From Clostridiales bacterium UBA1770 (lineage in GTDB: Bacteria > Bacillota > Clostridia > Oscillospirales > CAG-272), in NCBI GenBank assembly GCA_002315325.1, contig DCGU01000054.1, positions 1 through 64,000 of the forward strand: 64,000 nt of DNA, read 5' to 3'. Position numbers and translations under genes: made by a program. Position 1 is the first letter of the stretch. Each line of letters begins with the position of its first letter. Under the pieces are notes generated by a model that worked only from the letters and a program-made list of their open reading frames with translations, had not been told where the DNA came from and made no database searches. Positions 24,764-33,009 of this stretch are shown here, in pieces.

Positions 24764-24803
24764 AATACGGAGAAAACCGAATTTTTTTCGGTTTCTCCGT
24801 ATT
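24764..24803 (-). terminator. Terminator of the Cys/His-repeat surface protein gene
   Basis: Bases 24788-24803 pair with 24764-24780 over 16 bp with a single bulged A. On minus the stem runs into TTTTTTATTG. It lies 20 bases beyond the stop of the repeat protein and directly upstream of the next gene's -35. Confidence 0.85.
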
Positions 24804-24822
24804 ATTTTTGGTTTGTCTTTGT

Positions 24823-26838
24823 TTACGGCTTGTTTGCCGGTGCACGGCGATTGGTCAAGGCGGACAGCAAAATGCCGGCAGCTAACAACAAGACAAGAAT
24901 GCCGCCGAAAATCAGCGTCCATTTTTTGGAGGCATTCAGCGGTTCCCTGCCCGTTTTTTGGTCGGTTTTCGTGGGAACATCCGCCGTGTCGGGCACGTCT
25001 GTCGGCGTCACTGCGTCGGTGTCGGTGGCGGTAACGTCGTCGGGCAACGACGGGATATCGGTCCCCGTTACTGTTTCGTCAAATTCGGTCGGGCCGTCCG
25101 GTTGCGTCGGCACGTCCGGCGGCGTCTCATCTTCCGGGAGTGCGGGAATTTCGTATTCTTCCGTATACCCACAAATCAAACATTCGTTCCACGCCACCCC
25201 CGCAATCCCGGGCAACGGTTCACACAATACGGTCGGCGTCCCAAAGACGTGTCCCGCCGGGGGGATGACCGTCGGTGCAAGAATGACCGCACCGCAAACG
25301 GCGCAATGGGATCCTGATGACAATCCTGTTTCTTCACAGGTTGCGGGAACAGCTGCGTCTTTCACTGCCGAATGCCCGGCTGCAGGCACCGTTTTTTGTG
25401 CCGTCAACACCTTTCCGCAATAACCGCAGTGCGTTCCCTCGCCAAGACCCGTATCCACACACGAGGGGGAAACAGCCGTATCCGTCACCGGCACGTGGCT
25501 CAGCGCCGGCACCGATTTTTGTGCGGACAACGTGTTGCCGCAAACCGTACAGCGCGTTCCTTCGGTTAATCCCGCCCCCAGGCACGTCGGCGAAACTGCC
25601 GGCAATATCACGTAGGTATGGGGTATTTTATCCAAAACAACCTGTTTTTTGATGATGGTGCCGCAAACCGAACAGTGTACACCCTCCGAGAGCCCCGTAC
25701 CGAAGCAGGTCGGTGTGACCGACGTATCGGTAACAAGCGTATGCCCGGCCATCGGCACGACAACCTGCGACACTGTAATTTGTTTACAAACGGCGCAATG
25801 GTACCCCTCGGTAAGCCCCGTTTTCAGGCAGGTCGGTTGGAGTGCGGTATCCGTCACGAGTGAATGAACCCCCGTGGCTTCGACTGTTTGTTGAACAATG
25901 AGAATGGCTTTACATACGCTGCAGTGGGCGCCTTCCGTTGCCCCCGCTTCAACACAGGTGGGTTCGACGGCGGAATCGGTCACTGTCGCGTGTGCCGCCA
26001 TAGCAACGGTTTGCTGCACGACCAGTACTGCTTTACAAACGCCGCAATGCGAGCCTTCGGTCAGTCCGGTTTTCTTACACGTCGGTGCCACGGCGGCGTC
26101 AACCACAGGCGTATGCGCCGTCACGTCCACGGTTTGTTGCACGACCAGCACCGCATTGCAAACGCCGCAATGGGAGCCTTCGGTCAGCCCCGTTTTTTTA
26201 CACGTCGGTTGAACGGCGGCGTCTGTCACCGTCGTATGAATGCCGGTGGCGGGGAGCACTTCCTGCGGGACGGTCACCAACGTACAGGAAGAACAGTGCT
26301 GCCCTGCCGTTTTGCCGGATTTGACACAGGTGGGTGCCGCGGCGGCATCGTTTACCATATGATGAACGCCGGTGGCAAGAATTTCCTGCTGTGCGACAAG
26401 GATTGCCCCGCAAACGCGGCAATGACTGCCGGCGGTCAAACCGGGGCTGACACACGTCGGGGAGACAGCGGGGTCGTCCACGGGGACGTGAATGGTTTTT
26501 TTATCGGAACACGGACAATCTGCGCATTTATAGATTACGTAACCGTCCGAGTCCTCCGTTGCGGCAACGGAAGACTGCACGCCCCAATGATGTTCTTCCC
26601 TTTGCGTTGCATTACAGTCCGGGATTTCACAGGCGCGTTCGTGGAGCACGTAAACGTTTTGCTCGTCATTACTTATTTTATACCAGTCGCTCCATTGATG
26701 CGTACCGTCCGGGCAATCTGCCGAAACGGACAACGGCAAACAGACCGCAAAGAACAGCACGGCACAGAAAAAAGAGATAAACCACAGTACTTTGCGCAAT
26801 TGAGTGGCATTTTGATTGTTTTTTCTTATGGGAAGCAC
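24823..26838 (-). CDS. Surface protein with ten tandem Cys/His repeats, membrane anchored
   Basis: 671 residues from a GTG start with AAAGGGGG upstream. An N-terminal signal or membrane segment (about 17-38) leads to a Cys-rich head (about 41-117). About ten repeats of roughly 41 residues (118-530) follow. Their consensus is PTC, then GLTEGSHC, then VC, a QQTV strand and a final H. Each unit thus offers four ligand-type residues (C...HCxxC). A short cap (about 531-565), a Pro/Thr/Asp linker (565-638) and a C-terminal membrane helix with a basic tail (640-671) complete it. No LPxTG. Similar repeats are common in clostridial surface proteins but have no agreed function. Metal binding is inference; the repeats could be disulfide-bonded instead. 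Confidence 0.8.
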   Translation of the reverse strand: MLPIRKNNQNATQLRKVLWFISFFCAVLFFAVCLPLSVSADCPDGTHQWSDWYKISNDEQNVYVLHERACEIPDCNATQREEHHWGVQSSVAATEDSDGYVIYKCADCPCSDKKTIHVPVDDPAVSPTCVSPGLTAGSHCRVCGAILVAQQEILATGVHHMVNDAAAAPTCVKSGKTAGQHCSSCTLVTVPQEVLPATGIHTTVTDAAVQPTCKKTGLTEGSHCGVCNAVLVVQQTVDVTAHTPVVDAAVAPTCKKTGLTEGSHCGVCKAVLVVQQTVAMAAHATVTDSAVEPTCVEAGATEGAHCSVCKAILIVQQTVEATGVHSLVTDTALQPTCLKTGLTEGYHCAVCKQITVSQVVVPMAGHTLVTDTSVTPTCFGTGLSEGVHCSVCGTIIKKQVVLDKIPHTYVILPAVSPTCLGAGLTEGTRCTVCGNTLSAQKSVPALSHVPVTDTAVSPSCVDTGLGEGTHCGYCGKVLTAQKTVPAAGHSAVKDAAVPATCEETGLSSGSHCAVCGAVILAPTVIPPAGHVFGTPTVLCEPLPGIAGVAWNECLICGYTEEYEIPALPEDETPPDVPTQPDGPTEFDETVTGTDIPSLPDDVTATDTDAVTPTDVPDTADVPTKTDQKTGREPLNASKKWTLIFGGILVLLLAAGILLSALTNRRAPANKP

Positions 26839-26870
26839 CGTTTTTATCCCCCTTTCCGTTATTTTTGTTA

Positions 26871-26899
26871 ATTATAGCATTGCCGTGACAATAAGTCAA
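26871..26899 (-). promoter_or_regulatory. Promoter of the Cys/His-repeat protein gene
   Basis: Minus-strand TTGACT (26894-26899) and TATAAT (26871-26876) are 17 bp apart, with TGC before the -10. It is divergent from the rny promoter, the two -35 boxes being about 45 bases apart. Confidence 0.8.
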
Positions 26900-26944
26900 A
26901 CACATTTCCCCGTGTGAAGATTTGGTGAAACCGCCCCCGATATG

Positions 26945-26973
26945 TTGACAAAAACCCCGTTTCGTTGTACAAT
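26945..26973 (+). promoter_or_regulatory. rny: Promoter of rny
   Basis: TTGACA (26945-26950) and TACAAT (26968-26973) are 17 bp apart. The leader to the rny start is about 55 bases and A/T-rich, with no evident structure. Confidence 0.8.
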
Positions 26974-27034
26974 TACAATGTGTTTATATCGCCATATAAA
27001 CATACTATTATATTTATATAAAAGGAGGTGTAAT

Positions 27035-28576
27035 ATGGATATCATCATCCCGATTATTGTCGGGGTCGTCGCATTGATCGGCGGTGCTGCCGGTATGTGG
27101 TACTATTGTGCCAAGGCAGCGAACGGTAAGCTCAAGACGGCGGAAACACAGGCAAATCAGATTGTGCAGGACGGTCAGAAAAAGGCCGAAACCGCCAAGA
27201 AAGAAGCCCTGCTGGAAGCCAAGGAAGACATTATCCGTCAGCGGAACGAAGCTGAACGCGAAATGAAAGAACGCCGTGCCGAAATCACGCGCCAGGAACG
27301 TTGGATTACCCAGAAAGAAGAAAATCTGGATAAGAAGACCGAAGCGCTGGAGCACAAGAACGACACCCTGGACAAAAAAATCAAAGAAAACGAAGAACTG
27401 CAGGAAAAGATCCAAGAGGAACTGCAGAAACAGACAGACAAACTGGAAGAAATTTCCGGTTATACTGCCGAAGAAGCCAAGAACGAACTGATTGCGGAAA
27501 TGGAATCGCAGTGCCGTCACGAAATGGCGCAGCGGTTGGATGAATTGGAACAGGAATTCAAGGATGAAGCCGACACGAAGGCCAAAAACATTCTGTCGCT
27601 TGCCATCCAAAGATGCGCTGCCGACCAGGTATCCGAAACGGCTGTTTCCGTCGTTACGATCCCCAGCGATGAAATGAAGGGACGCATTATCGGTCGTGAA
27701 GGCCGTAACATCCAGAAGTTGGAACAGCTGACCGGTGTGGAACTCATTATTGACGACACGCCCGAGGCCATCACCATTTCCGGATTTGATCCCGTCCGCC
27801 GCGAAGTTGCGAGAATGGCATTGGAAAAGTTAATTTCCGACGGCCGTATCCACCCTGCCCGCATTGAGGAAATGGTGGAAAAAGCACAGCGTGAGGTTGA
27901 CGCCGAGGTCAAACAGGCCGGCGAACGCGCCACCTTTGAAACCGGTGTACACGGCATCCATCCCGATCTGATTAAGATGCTGGGTCGGTTGCGTTACCGC
28001 ACCAGTTACGGACAGAACGTCCTGCAGCACTCCATTGAGGTTGCTTTCCTTGCCGGCATGATGGCCGACGAACTCGGCGTTGATACCGCCACTGCAAAAC
28101 GTGCAGGTCTTTTGCACGATATCGGTAAATCCGCTCCCCACGACGTGGAAGGTTCCCACGTGGAAATCGGTGTGACCGCTGCCAAGAAGTACAAGGAAAG
28201 ACCCGAAGTTATTCACGCGATTGAGGCGCACCACAACGACGTGGAACCCCAGACCATTATCGCCATCTTGGTACAGGCCGCCGATGCGATTTCCGCAGCG
28301 AGACCCGGTGCCAGACGCGCAGACCTGGAAAACTACATCAAGCGTCTTGAAAAATTGGAAGAAATTGCAACCGGATTCGAGGGCGTTGAAAAAGCGTTCG
28401 CCATTCAGGCCGGTCGTGAAATCCGCGTTATGGTCAAGCCGGAAGACGTCAACGATGACGGCATGAAGCTGATCGCACGCGAGATGGCACAAAAAATCCA
28501 GGATGAAGTCAAATATCCCGGACAGATTAAGATTAACGTCATTCGGGAAAGCAGAGCCGTTGACTACGCGAAATAA
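27035..28576 (+). CDS. rny: Ribonuclease Y
   Basis: 513 residues. An N-terminal membrane helix ([20 protein letters not shown]) is followed by a long charged coiled coil (about 28-200). A KH domain has [21 protein letters not shown]. An HD domain carries the metal ligands in [22 protein letters not shown]. RNase Y is the membrane-bound endonuclease that starts mRNA decay in Firmicutes. ATG 27035 was chosen because AAAGGAGGTG precedes it and the helix starts there; the frame stays open 31 codons further upstream. PNPase and the RNase Y partner YlbF are also encoded in this window. Confidence 0.97.
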   Translation: MDIIIPIIVGVVALIGGAAGMWYYCAKAANGKLKTAETQANQIVQDGQKKAETAKKEALLEAKEDIIRQRNEAEREMKERRAEITRQERWITQKEENLDKKTEALEHKNDTLDKKIKENEELQEKIQEELQKQTDKLEEISGYTAEEAKNELIAEMESQCRHEMAQRLDELEQEFKDEADTKAKNILSLAIQRCAADQVSETAVSVVTIPSDEMKGRIIGREGRNIQKLEQLTGVELIIDDTPEAITISGFDPVRREVARMALEKLISDGRIHPARIEEMVEKAQREVDAEVKQAGERATFETGVHGIHPDLIKMLGRLRYRTSYGQNVLQHSIEVAFLAGMMADELGVDTATAKRAGLLHDIGKSAPHDVEGSHVEIGVTAAKKYKERPEVIHAIEAHHNDVEPQTIIAILVQAADAISAARPGARRADLENYIKRLEKLEEIATGFEGVEKAFAIQAGREIRVMVKPEDVNDDGMKLIAREMAQKIQDEVKYPGQIKINVIRESRAVDYAK

Positions 28577-28712
28577 TCGAATTGATTCGCCTGCAGCATA
28601 ACGCTCATCATCCGAACACTCATTTCCCATTACGGGTTTATATAGTATAACATACAACCCCGCAGGATATTGGTCGGCACAGCCCGTGCCGCTTCATTAT
28701 ACATATGAGTAA

Positions 28713-28749
28713 AGGCCCCACGGAATTTTCATTCCGCGGGGCCTGTTTT
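28713..28749 (+). terminator. Terminator downstream of rny
   Basis: A 14-bp stem (28713-28726 with 28731-28744, one A/C mismatch) with a TTTC loop is followed by GTTTTATT. It lies between converging genes and may also stop transcripts ending at 28767 on minus, where the T-run is weaker. The stretch 28577-28712 shows nothing else. Confidence 0.75.
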
Positions 28750-28766
28750 ATTGGTTTTCAGAAGAA

Positions 28767-29651
28767 TCAGTCCACGTCGTAGTTACCGCCGAAGAGACTG
28801 TCTGCGGGGGCTTCGGTCGGGTGGTAGGTGCTGTAGCCGACGGGGGGCATGGTGCGGATGGCGAGCATATCGGCGTCGGACAGTTCAAAGTCGAAGACGT
28901 CGGCGTTCTGGGCGATACGCTCGGCGTGGGTGGACTTGGGCATGGGCAGCACGTCGGACTGCAGGGCGAAGCGCACGCAAACCTGTGCAACGCTCTTGTT
29001 GTACTTGGCGGCAATCTTACCCAGCGTTACGTCCTGTAAAACGGCACCGCAGCCGAGAGGCGACCAGCCCTCGACCAGCATACCGTGGTTTTGGCACCAT
29101 TCTACGAGTGCCGGCTGATAGTAACCGGGGTGGAACTCGATCTGGTTGACCATGGGCTTTACGGTTGCGGTTTCTTCCAGGGCCAAAATCTGTTCGGGCA
29201 GGTAGTTTGACACGCCGATGGCGCGAATCTTGCCCTCTTTGTACATCTTTTCAAAGCCGGCCCAGGTGGCGGCGTTGATTTCCTTCCAGTTGGGGTTGGA
29301 CTTTTCCACGCAGGGCCAGTGCACCAGGTACAGGTCCAGGTAGTCGGTGCCGAGGTTCTTGAGCGATGCCTCTACGGCGGCCACAGTCTTTGTATAACCG
29401 CGTTCCATAATCCAATGCTTGGTTGTTAAGAAAATATCGCTGCGGGCAACACCGGACAAACGAATGCCCTCTCCGACGCTCGCTTCGTTGCCGTAGGCGG
29501 CGGCTGTATCGATATGACGGTAGCCGGCCTTGAGTGCAGCCACAACGCTGTCGCGCGCCACGTCACCGTTGGGAGTCTGCCACGTGCCGTACCCAACACA
29601 GGGAATCTGCACACCGTTCGACAGTGTAAAAACGTCCGTTAATGATTTCAT
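28767..29651 (-). CDS. Aldo/keto reductase
   Basis: 294 residues, NADPH-dependent oxidoreductase of the AKR superfamily. The catalytic tetrad is present: Asp and Tyr in HIDTAAAYGNEASVG, Lys in FLTTKHW, and His in LYLVHWPC. The cofactor region includes IGVSNYLPEQILALEE, WSPLGCGAVLQD and LPMPKSTHAERIAQN. ATG 29651 (third codon of the longer frame) has GGAGG 8 bases upstream; the earlier ATG is too close. It is the last gene of the miaB-ylbF-mutS-mutL-tgt run, 40 bases after tgt. The physiological substrate is unknown. Confidence 0.93.
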   Translation of the reverse strand: MKSLTDVFTLSNGVQIPCVGYGTWQTPNGDVARDSVVAALKAGYRHIDTAAAYGNEASVGEGIRLSGVARSDIFLTTKHWIMERGYTKTVAAVEASLKNLGTDYLDLYLVHWPCVEKSNPNWKEINAATWAGFEKMYKEGKIRAIGVSNYLPEQILALEETATVKPMVNQIEFHPGYYQPALVEWCQNHGMLVEGWSPLGCGAVLQDVTLGKIAAKYNKSVAQVCVRFALQSDVLPMPKSTHAERIAQNADVFDFELSDADMLAIRTMPPVGYSTYHPTEAPADSLFGGNYDVD

Positions 29652-29691
29652 GTTCATTTCCTCCGTTTATATGATAAAAATAAGTGCAGGA

Positions 29692-30861
29692 TTATTGGCC
29701 GTCCGGCACGCGCTGTGCCAGAATCACGCGGTACTTTTGATAGAAGCTTTCAAAATAACCGCCGTCAAGTGCCTCGCGGATTTTCGCCATGAGTTCGTTA
29801 TAGAAGAACAAATTATGGGCGACAGCCAAACGCATACCGAGCGCCTCCTGCGAATGCACCAGATGGCGCAGGTAGGAGCGGCTGTAATGGCGGCAGGCGG
29901 GGCAATTGCAGACGTCGCTGATGGGGCGGTCGTCGGCAATATATTTTTCATTTTGCAGGTTCATTTTGCCGTTCCAGGTAAAGAGGTTACCGTGGCGGGC
30001 ATTGCGGCTGGGCATCACGCAGTCGAAGAAATCGACACCGCGGTGCACGGCCTCCAGAATATTGACGGGCGTACCGACACCCATTAAATAACGGGGCTTT
30101 TCCACCGGCATATGGGGTTCCACGACGTCGATGATATGGTACATCGTCTCGGCGTCCTCACCCACGGCCAAACCGCCGATGGCGTAACCGTCGCAGTCCA
30201 GTTTGGCAATTTCATCCATGTGCCACACGCGCAAATCGTCGTAGGTACCGCCCTGGTTGATACCGAAGAGCAGCTGGTTGGGGTTGAGCGTATCGGGCAG
30301 GCTGTTCAGCCGTTCCATTTCGGCCTTGCAGCGCACCAGCCAGCGCGCCGTGCGTTCGCAGGACTGTTTGACGTAGGGGTACGGGCTGGGGTTTTCCACG
30401 CATTCGTCGAAGGCCATGGCAATGGTGGATGCCAGGTTGGACTGAATCTGCATACTTTCCTCGGGGCCCATAAAAATACGGCGGCCGTCAATGTGGGAGG
30501 CGAAATACACGCCTTCTTCCTTAATTTTACGCAGCGATGCCAGGGAGAACACCTGGAATCCGCCGCTGTCGGTGAGCACGGGGCCCTTCCACGACATAAA
30601 CTTGCGGATACCGCCCATTTGTTTAATCAAACCGTCACCGGGGCGCAGATGCAGGTGATAGGTGTTGGACAGCTCGACCTGGCAGCCGATGTCCACCAGT
30701 TCTGTCGGGGAGACACCGCCCTTAATGGCGGCGCAGGTGCCGACGTTCATAAAAACGGGCGTCTGGATATCGCCGTGCACGGTATGCAGAATACCGCGGC
30801 GTGCCTTGCCGTCCTGTGTCAGCAAGGTAAACTTGCCCATCTTTTCGTCTTTTTCACACAT
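29692..30861 (-). CDS. tgt: Queuine/preQ1 tRNA-guanine transglycosylase
   Basis: 389 residues. The enzyme swaps G34 of GUN-anticodon tRNAs for preQ1. The substrate-pocket Asp is in VLTDSGGFQVFSL and the nucleophile Asp in RGVDFFDCVMPSRNARHG. The zinc site is CNCPAC with the downstream His of LRHLVHSQ. GGLAVGED and GINQGG also match. Its start lies 5 bases after the mutL stop, and its AAAGGAC site is inside the mutL end, so translation is coupled to mutL. The partner enzyme QueA is encoded about 23 kb away in the same window. Confidence 0.97.
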   Translation of the reverse strand: MCEKDEKMGKFTLLTQDGKARRGILHTVHGDIQTPVFMNVGTCAAIKGGVSPTELVDIGCQVELSNTYHLHLRPGDGLIKQMGGIRKFMSWKGPVLTDSGGFQVFSLASLRKIKEEGVYFASHIDGRRIFMGPEESMQIQSNLASTIAMAFDECVENPSPYPYVKQSCERTARWLVRCKAEMERLNSLPDTLNPNQLLFGINQGGTYDDLRVWHMDEIAKLDCDGYAIGGLAVGEDAETMYHIIDVVEPHMPVEKPRYLMGVGTPVNILEAVHRGVDFFDCVMPSRNARHGNLFTWNGKMNLQNEKYIADDRPISDVCNCPACRHYSRSYLRHLVHSQEALGMRLAVAHNLFFYNELMAKIREALDGGYFESFYQKYRVILAQRVPDGQ

Positions 30862-30866
30862 GAAGA

Positions 30867-32975
30867 TTACGTCCTTTCAAACTGTTTGTCAAGTTCCTTT
30901 TTGGAAAGCGTCATGGCCACCGGTCTGCCGTGCGGGCAGAAGGTGATATCCGGCAGTTCCATTAATTTGCCGACCACCCATTCCAGGTGCCCCGCAACGT
31001 ATTCCCTGCCGGCCTTGATGGCCGCTTTGCAGGAGGCCTGATACAAGGCCTTTTCAAATAAAATGTCACGCGTCAGTTCGGGGTGCCCCGTACCGTCTGT
31101 GATTTGTGCGGCCATCGCCTGCAGCATGGCGGGCACGGCGGCGGCTTCAATACCGCACGGAATGGCCGTGACGTACAGTACGTGGCGTCCGGCATCCATT
31201 TCAAATCCGATTTTTTCCAGTTCATCGCGGTATTCGGTCAACGCCTGAATTTCGGCGTCGTCGGCCGGTGCCTCGATGGGCAGCATCAGCATTTGCGACG
31301 AGGGCACCGTTGCGTGCAGCCGTTCCTTCAGCGTCTCGAACAAAATGCGTTCGTGGGCGGCGTGCTGGTCGATGAGCAGCATTTCGCTGCCGCGCTCCAC
31401 GATAATATATGCGTTAAATACCCAGCCGACAATACGCCAGGGCAGCAGTTCTTTTTCCTGTGCTGCGTCGGCCTGTGACGGTGCAGACACAGGCATACGA
31501 ATGGCTGCGTCGTTGTCGGGCGTCGGCTTTTGTGATACGGTCGGCACGGCGGGATTGACGCCCTCGTACGGGACGTCGCAAACACTGTGTGCTGTCGGCG
31601 CTGCCGGTGCGGGAGCTGTTTGTACTGTTTGAGCGGTTTGTGCCGTCTGCTCTGTCTGCTTGCATCCATTATCGGCTGCCGACGGTACGTGCGGCAGCGG
31701 CACGGATGAAGATGAAGGTAAAGGTGCATCGGCATAGGATTGCGGGGCCTGCGGTGCCGGCCGCACCGCTGTGGGAACGGCGGGCGTAACCGACGGCCGG
31801 TCAAATGCGGGTGCGGATGACGTCGTGTTGCCCGCGGGGGTACTCATGGCAATCTGCCGTGCCTTGACGGAGTCACCGCGTTCGGGGATGGGGGCAAAAG
31901 CCTGCGCACCCGTGCGGCGCCATTCGTCGGCCGTCATATGGCCGAACGAACCCTGATTGCCATTGACTTTGACGTCGGGACGGCTCTTATCGTCCTCCAG
32001 CGCCTGTTTTACGGCGTAATAAATGGCCTCAAAAACCACCTTTTCGTTGGAGAAATGCACCTCCAGCTTGGCGGGATGCACGTTGACGTCAACGAGCCCC
32101 GGGTGGATGCCGATATTCAAAATACAGCACGGAAACTTTTCCGGCGGCAGATAAGAAACGAATGCCTGTTCCAGTGCGGCCATGGCCGTCTTGCTTTTGA
32201 CGGTACGATTGTTGATGAAGAAATCCTGGCGGTTACGGCTGCCGCAAACGTTATCGGATCGGCCGATGAAACCGGTGACCGTAATGCCCTCCAGTTCCCC
32301 CTTGACCTCAATCAAACGACTCGTGAAGTCGCGGCCGTACACGGCGTACACGGTGCTCTTGAGGCTGCCGTCGCCGGCGGTTTCCAGCCGTCGGGCGCCG
32401 TCCACGATTAAATTGAAGGCGATTTCGGGATGGGAGAGGGCCACGTGCGTGACGTTGACGGTCACTGCCATGGACTCGGTCACGTCCTTTTTTAGGAACT
32501 TGCGGCGGGCGGGCACGTTGGCAAACAAATCCTCCACGATGACGGACGTCCCGGCGGGACAACCCGTCTCCGTCAGTTCGTACTCTTCCCCGCCGACGGT
32601 TTCCAGCACGGTGCCCACGGGGCAATCGGCCGGGCGGGAGATGATACGCAGGTGCGAAACCGAGGCGGTCGCTGCCAGTGCTTCCCCGCGGAAGCCCAGC
32701 GTCATAATGGTTTCCAAGTCGGTTGCGTCCTTGATTTTACTGGTGGCATGGCGGCGAATGGTCAGGGGCAAATCCTCGGCACTGATGCCGCAGCCGTTGT
32801 CGGTCACGCGCATATACGTGACGCCGCCGTTCTGAATTTCAACGGTGATACGGGTGGCGCCGGCATCAATGGCGTTCTCCAGCAGTTCCTTGATGACAGA
32901 GGCAGGGCGGTCCACCACCTCACCTGCTGCGATTAAGTTCGCCACCGAAAACGGTAATACGTTAATCACGCCCAT
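30867..32975 (-). CDS. mutL: DNA mismatch repair endonuclease MutL
   Basis: 702 residues. The GHKL ATPase domain has IAAGEVVDRPASVIKELLENAIDAGA, RVTDNGCGIS and TLGFRGEALA. A long Pro/Ala/Gln-rich linker (about 370-510) is followed by the C-terminal nuclease domain. That domain carries the metal motif DQHAAHERILFE (536-547), plus ACKAAIKAG and CPHGRP. This is the endonuclease-active MutL of bacteria that lack MutH. GGAGGTG precedes ATG. It starts 34 bases after mutS. Confidence 0.97.
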   Translation of the reverse strand: MGVINVLPFSVANLIAAGEVVDRPASVIKELLENAIDAGATRITVEIQNGGVTYMRVTDNGCGISAEDLPLTIRRHATSKIKDATDLETIMTLGFRGEALAATASVSHLRIISRPADCPVGTVLETVGGEEYELTETGCPAGTSVIVEDLFANVPARRKFLKKDVTESMAVTVNVTHVALSHPEIAFNLIVDGARRLETAGDGSLKSTVYAVYGRDFTSRLIEVKGELEGITVTGFIGRSDNVCGSRNRQDFFINNRTVKSKTAMAALEQAFVSYLPPEKFPCCILNIGIHPGLVDVNVHPAKLEVHFSNEKVVFEAIYYAVKQALEDDKSRPDVKVNGNQGSFGHMTADEWRRTGAQAFAPIPERGDSVKARQIAMSTPAGNTTSSAPAFDRPSVTPAVPTAVRPAPQAPQSYADAPLPSSSSVPLPHVPSAADNGCKQTEQTAQTAQTVQTAPAPAAPTAHSVCDVPYEGVNPAVPTVSQKPTPDNDAAIRMPVSAPSQADAAQEKELLPWRIVGWVFNAYIIVERGSEMLLIDQHAAHERILFETLKERLHATVPSSQMLMLPIEAPADDAEIQALTEYRDELEKIGFEMDAGRHVLYVTAIPCGIEAAAVPAMLQAMAAQITDGTGHPELTRDILFEKALYQASCKAAIKAGREYVAGHLEWVVGKLMELPDITFCPHGRPVAMTLSKKELDKQFERT

Positions 32976-33009
32976 ATTGTCAGCACCTCCTTCTCATTCA
33001 TTGATACGT

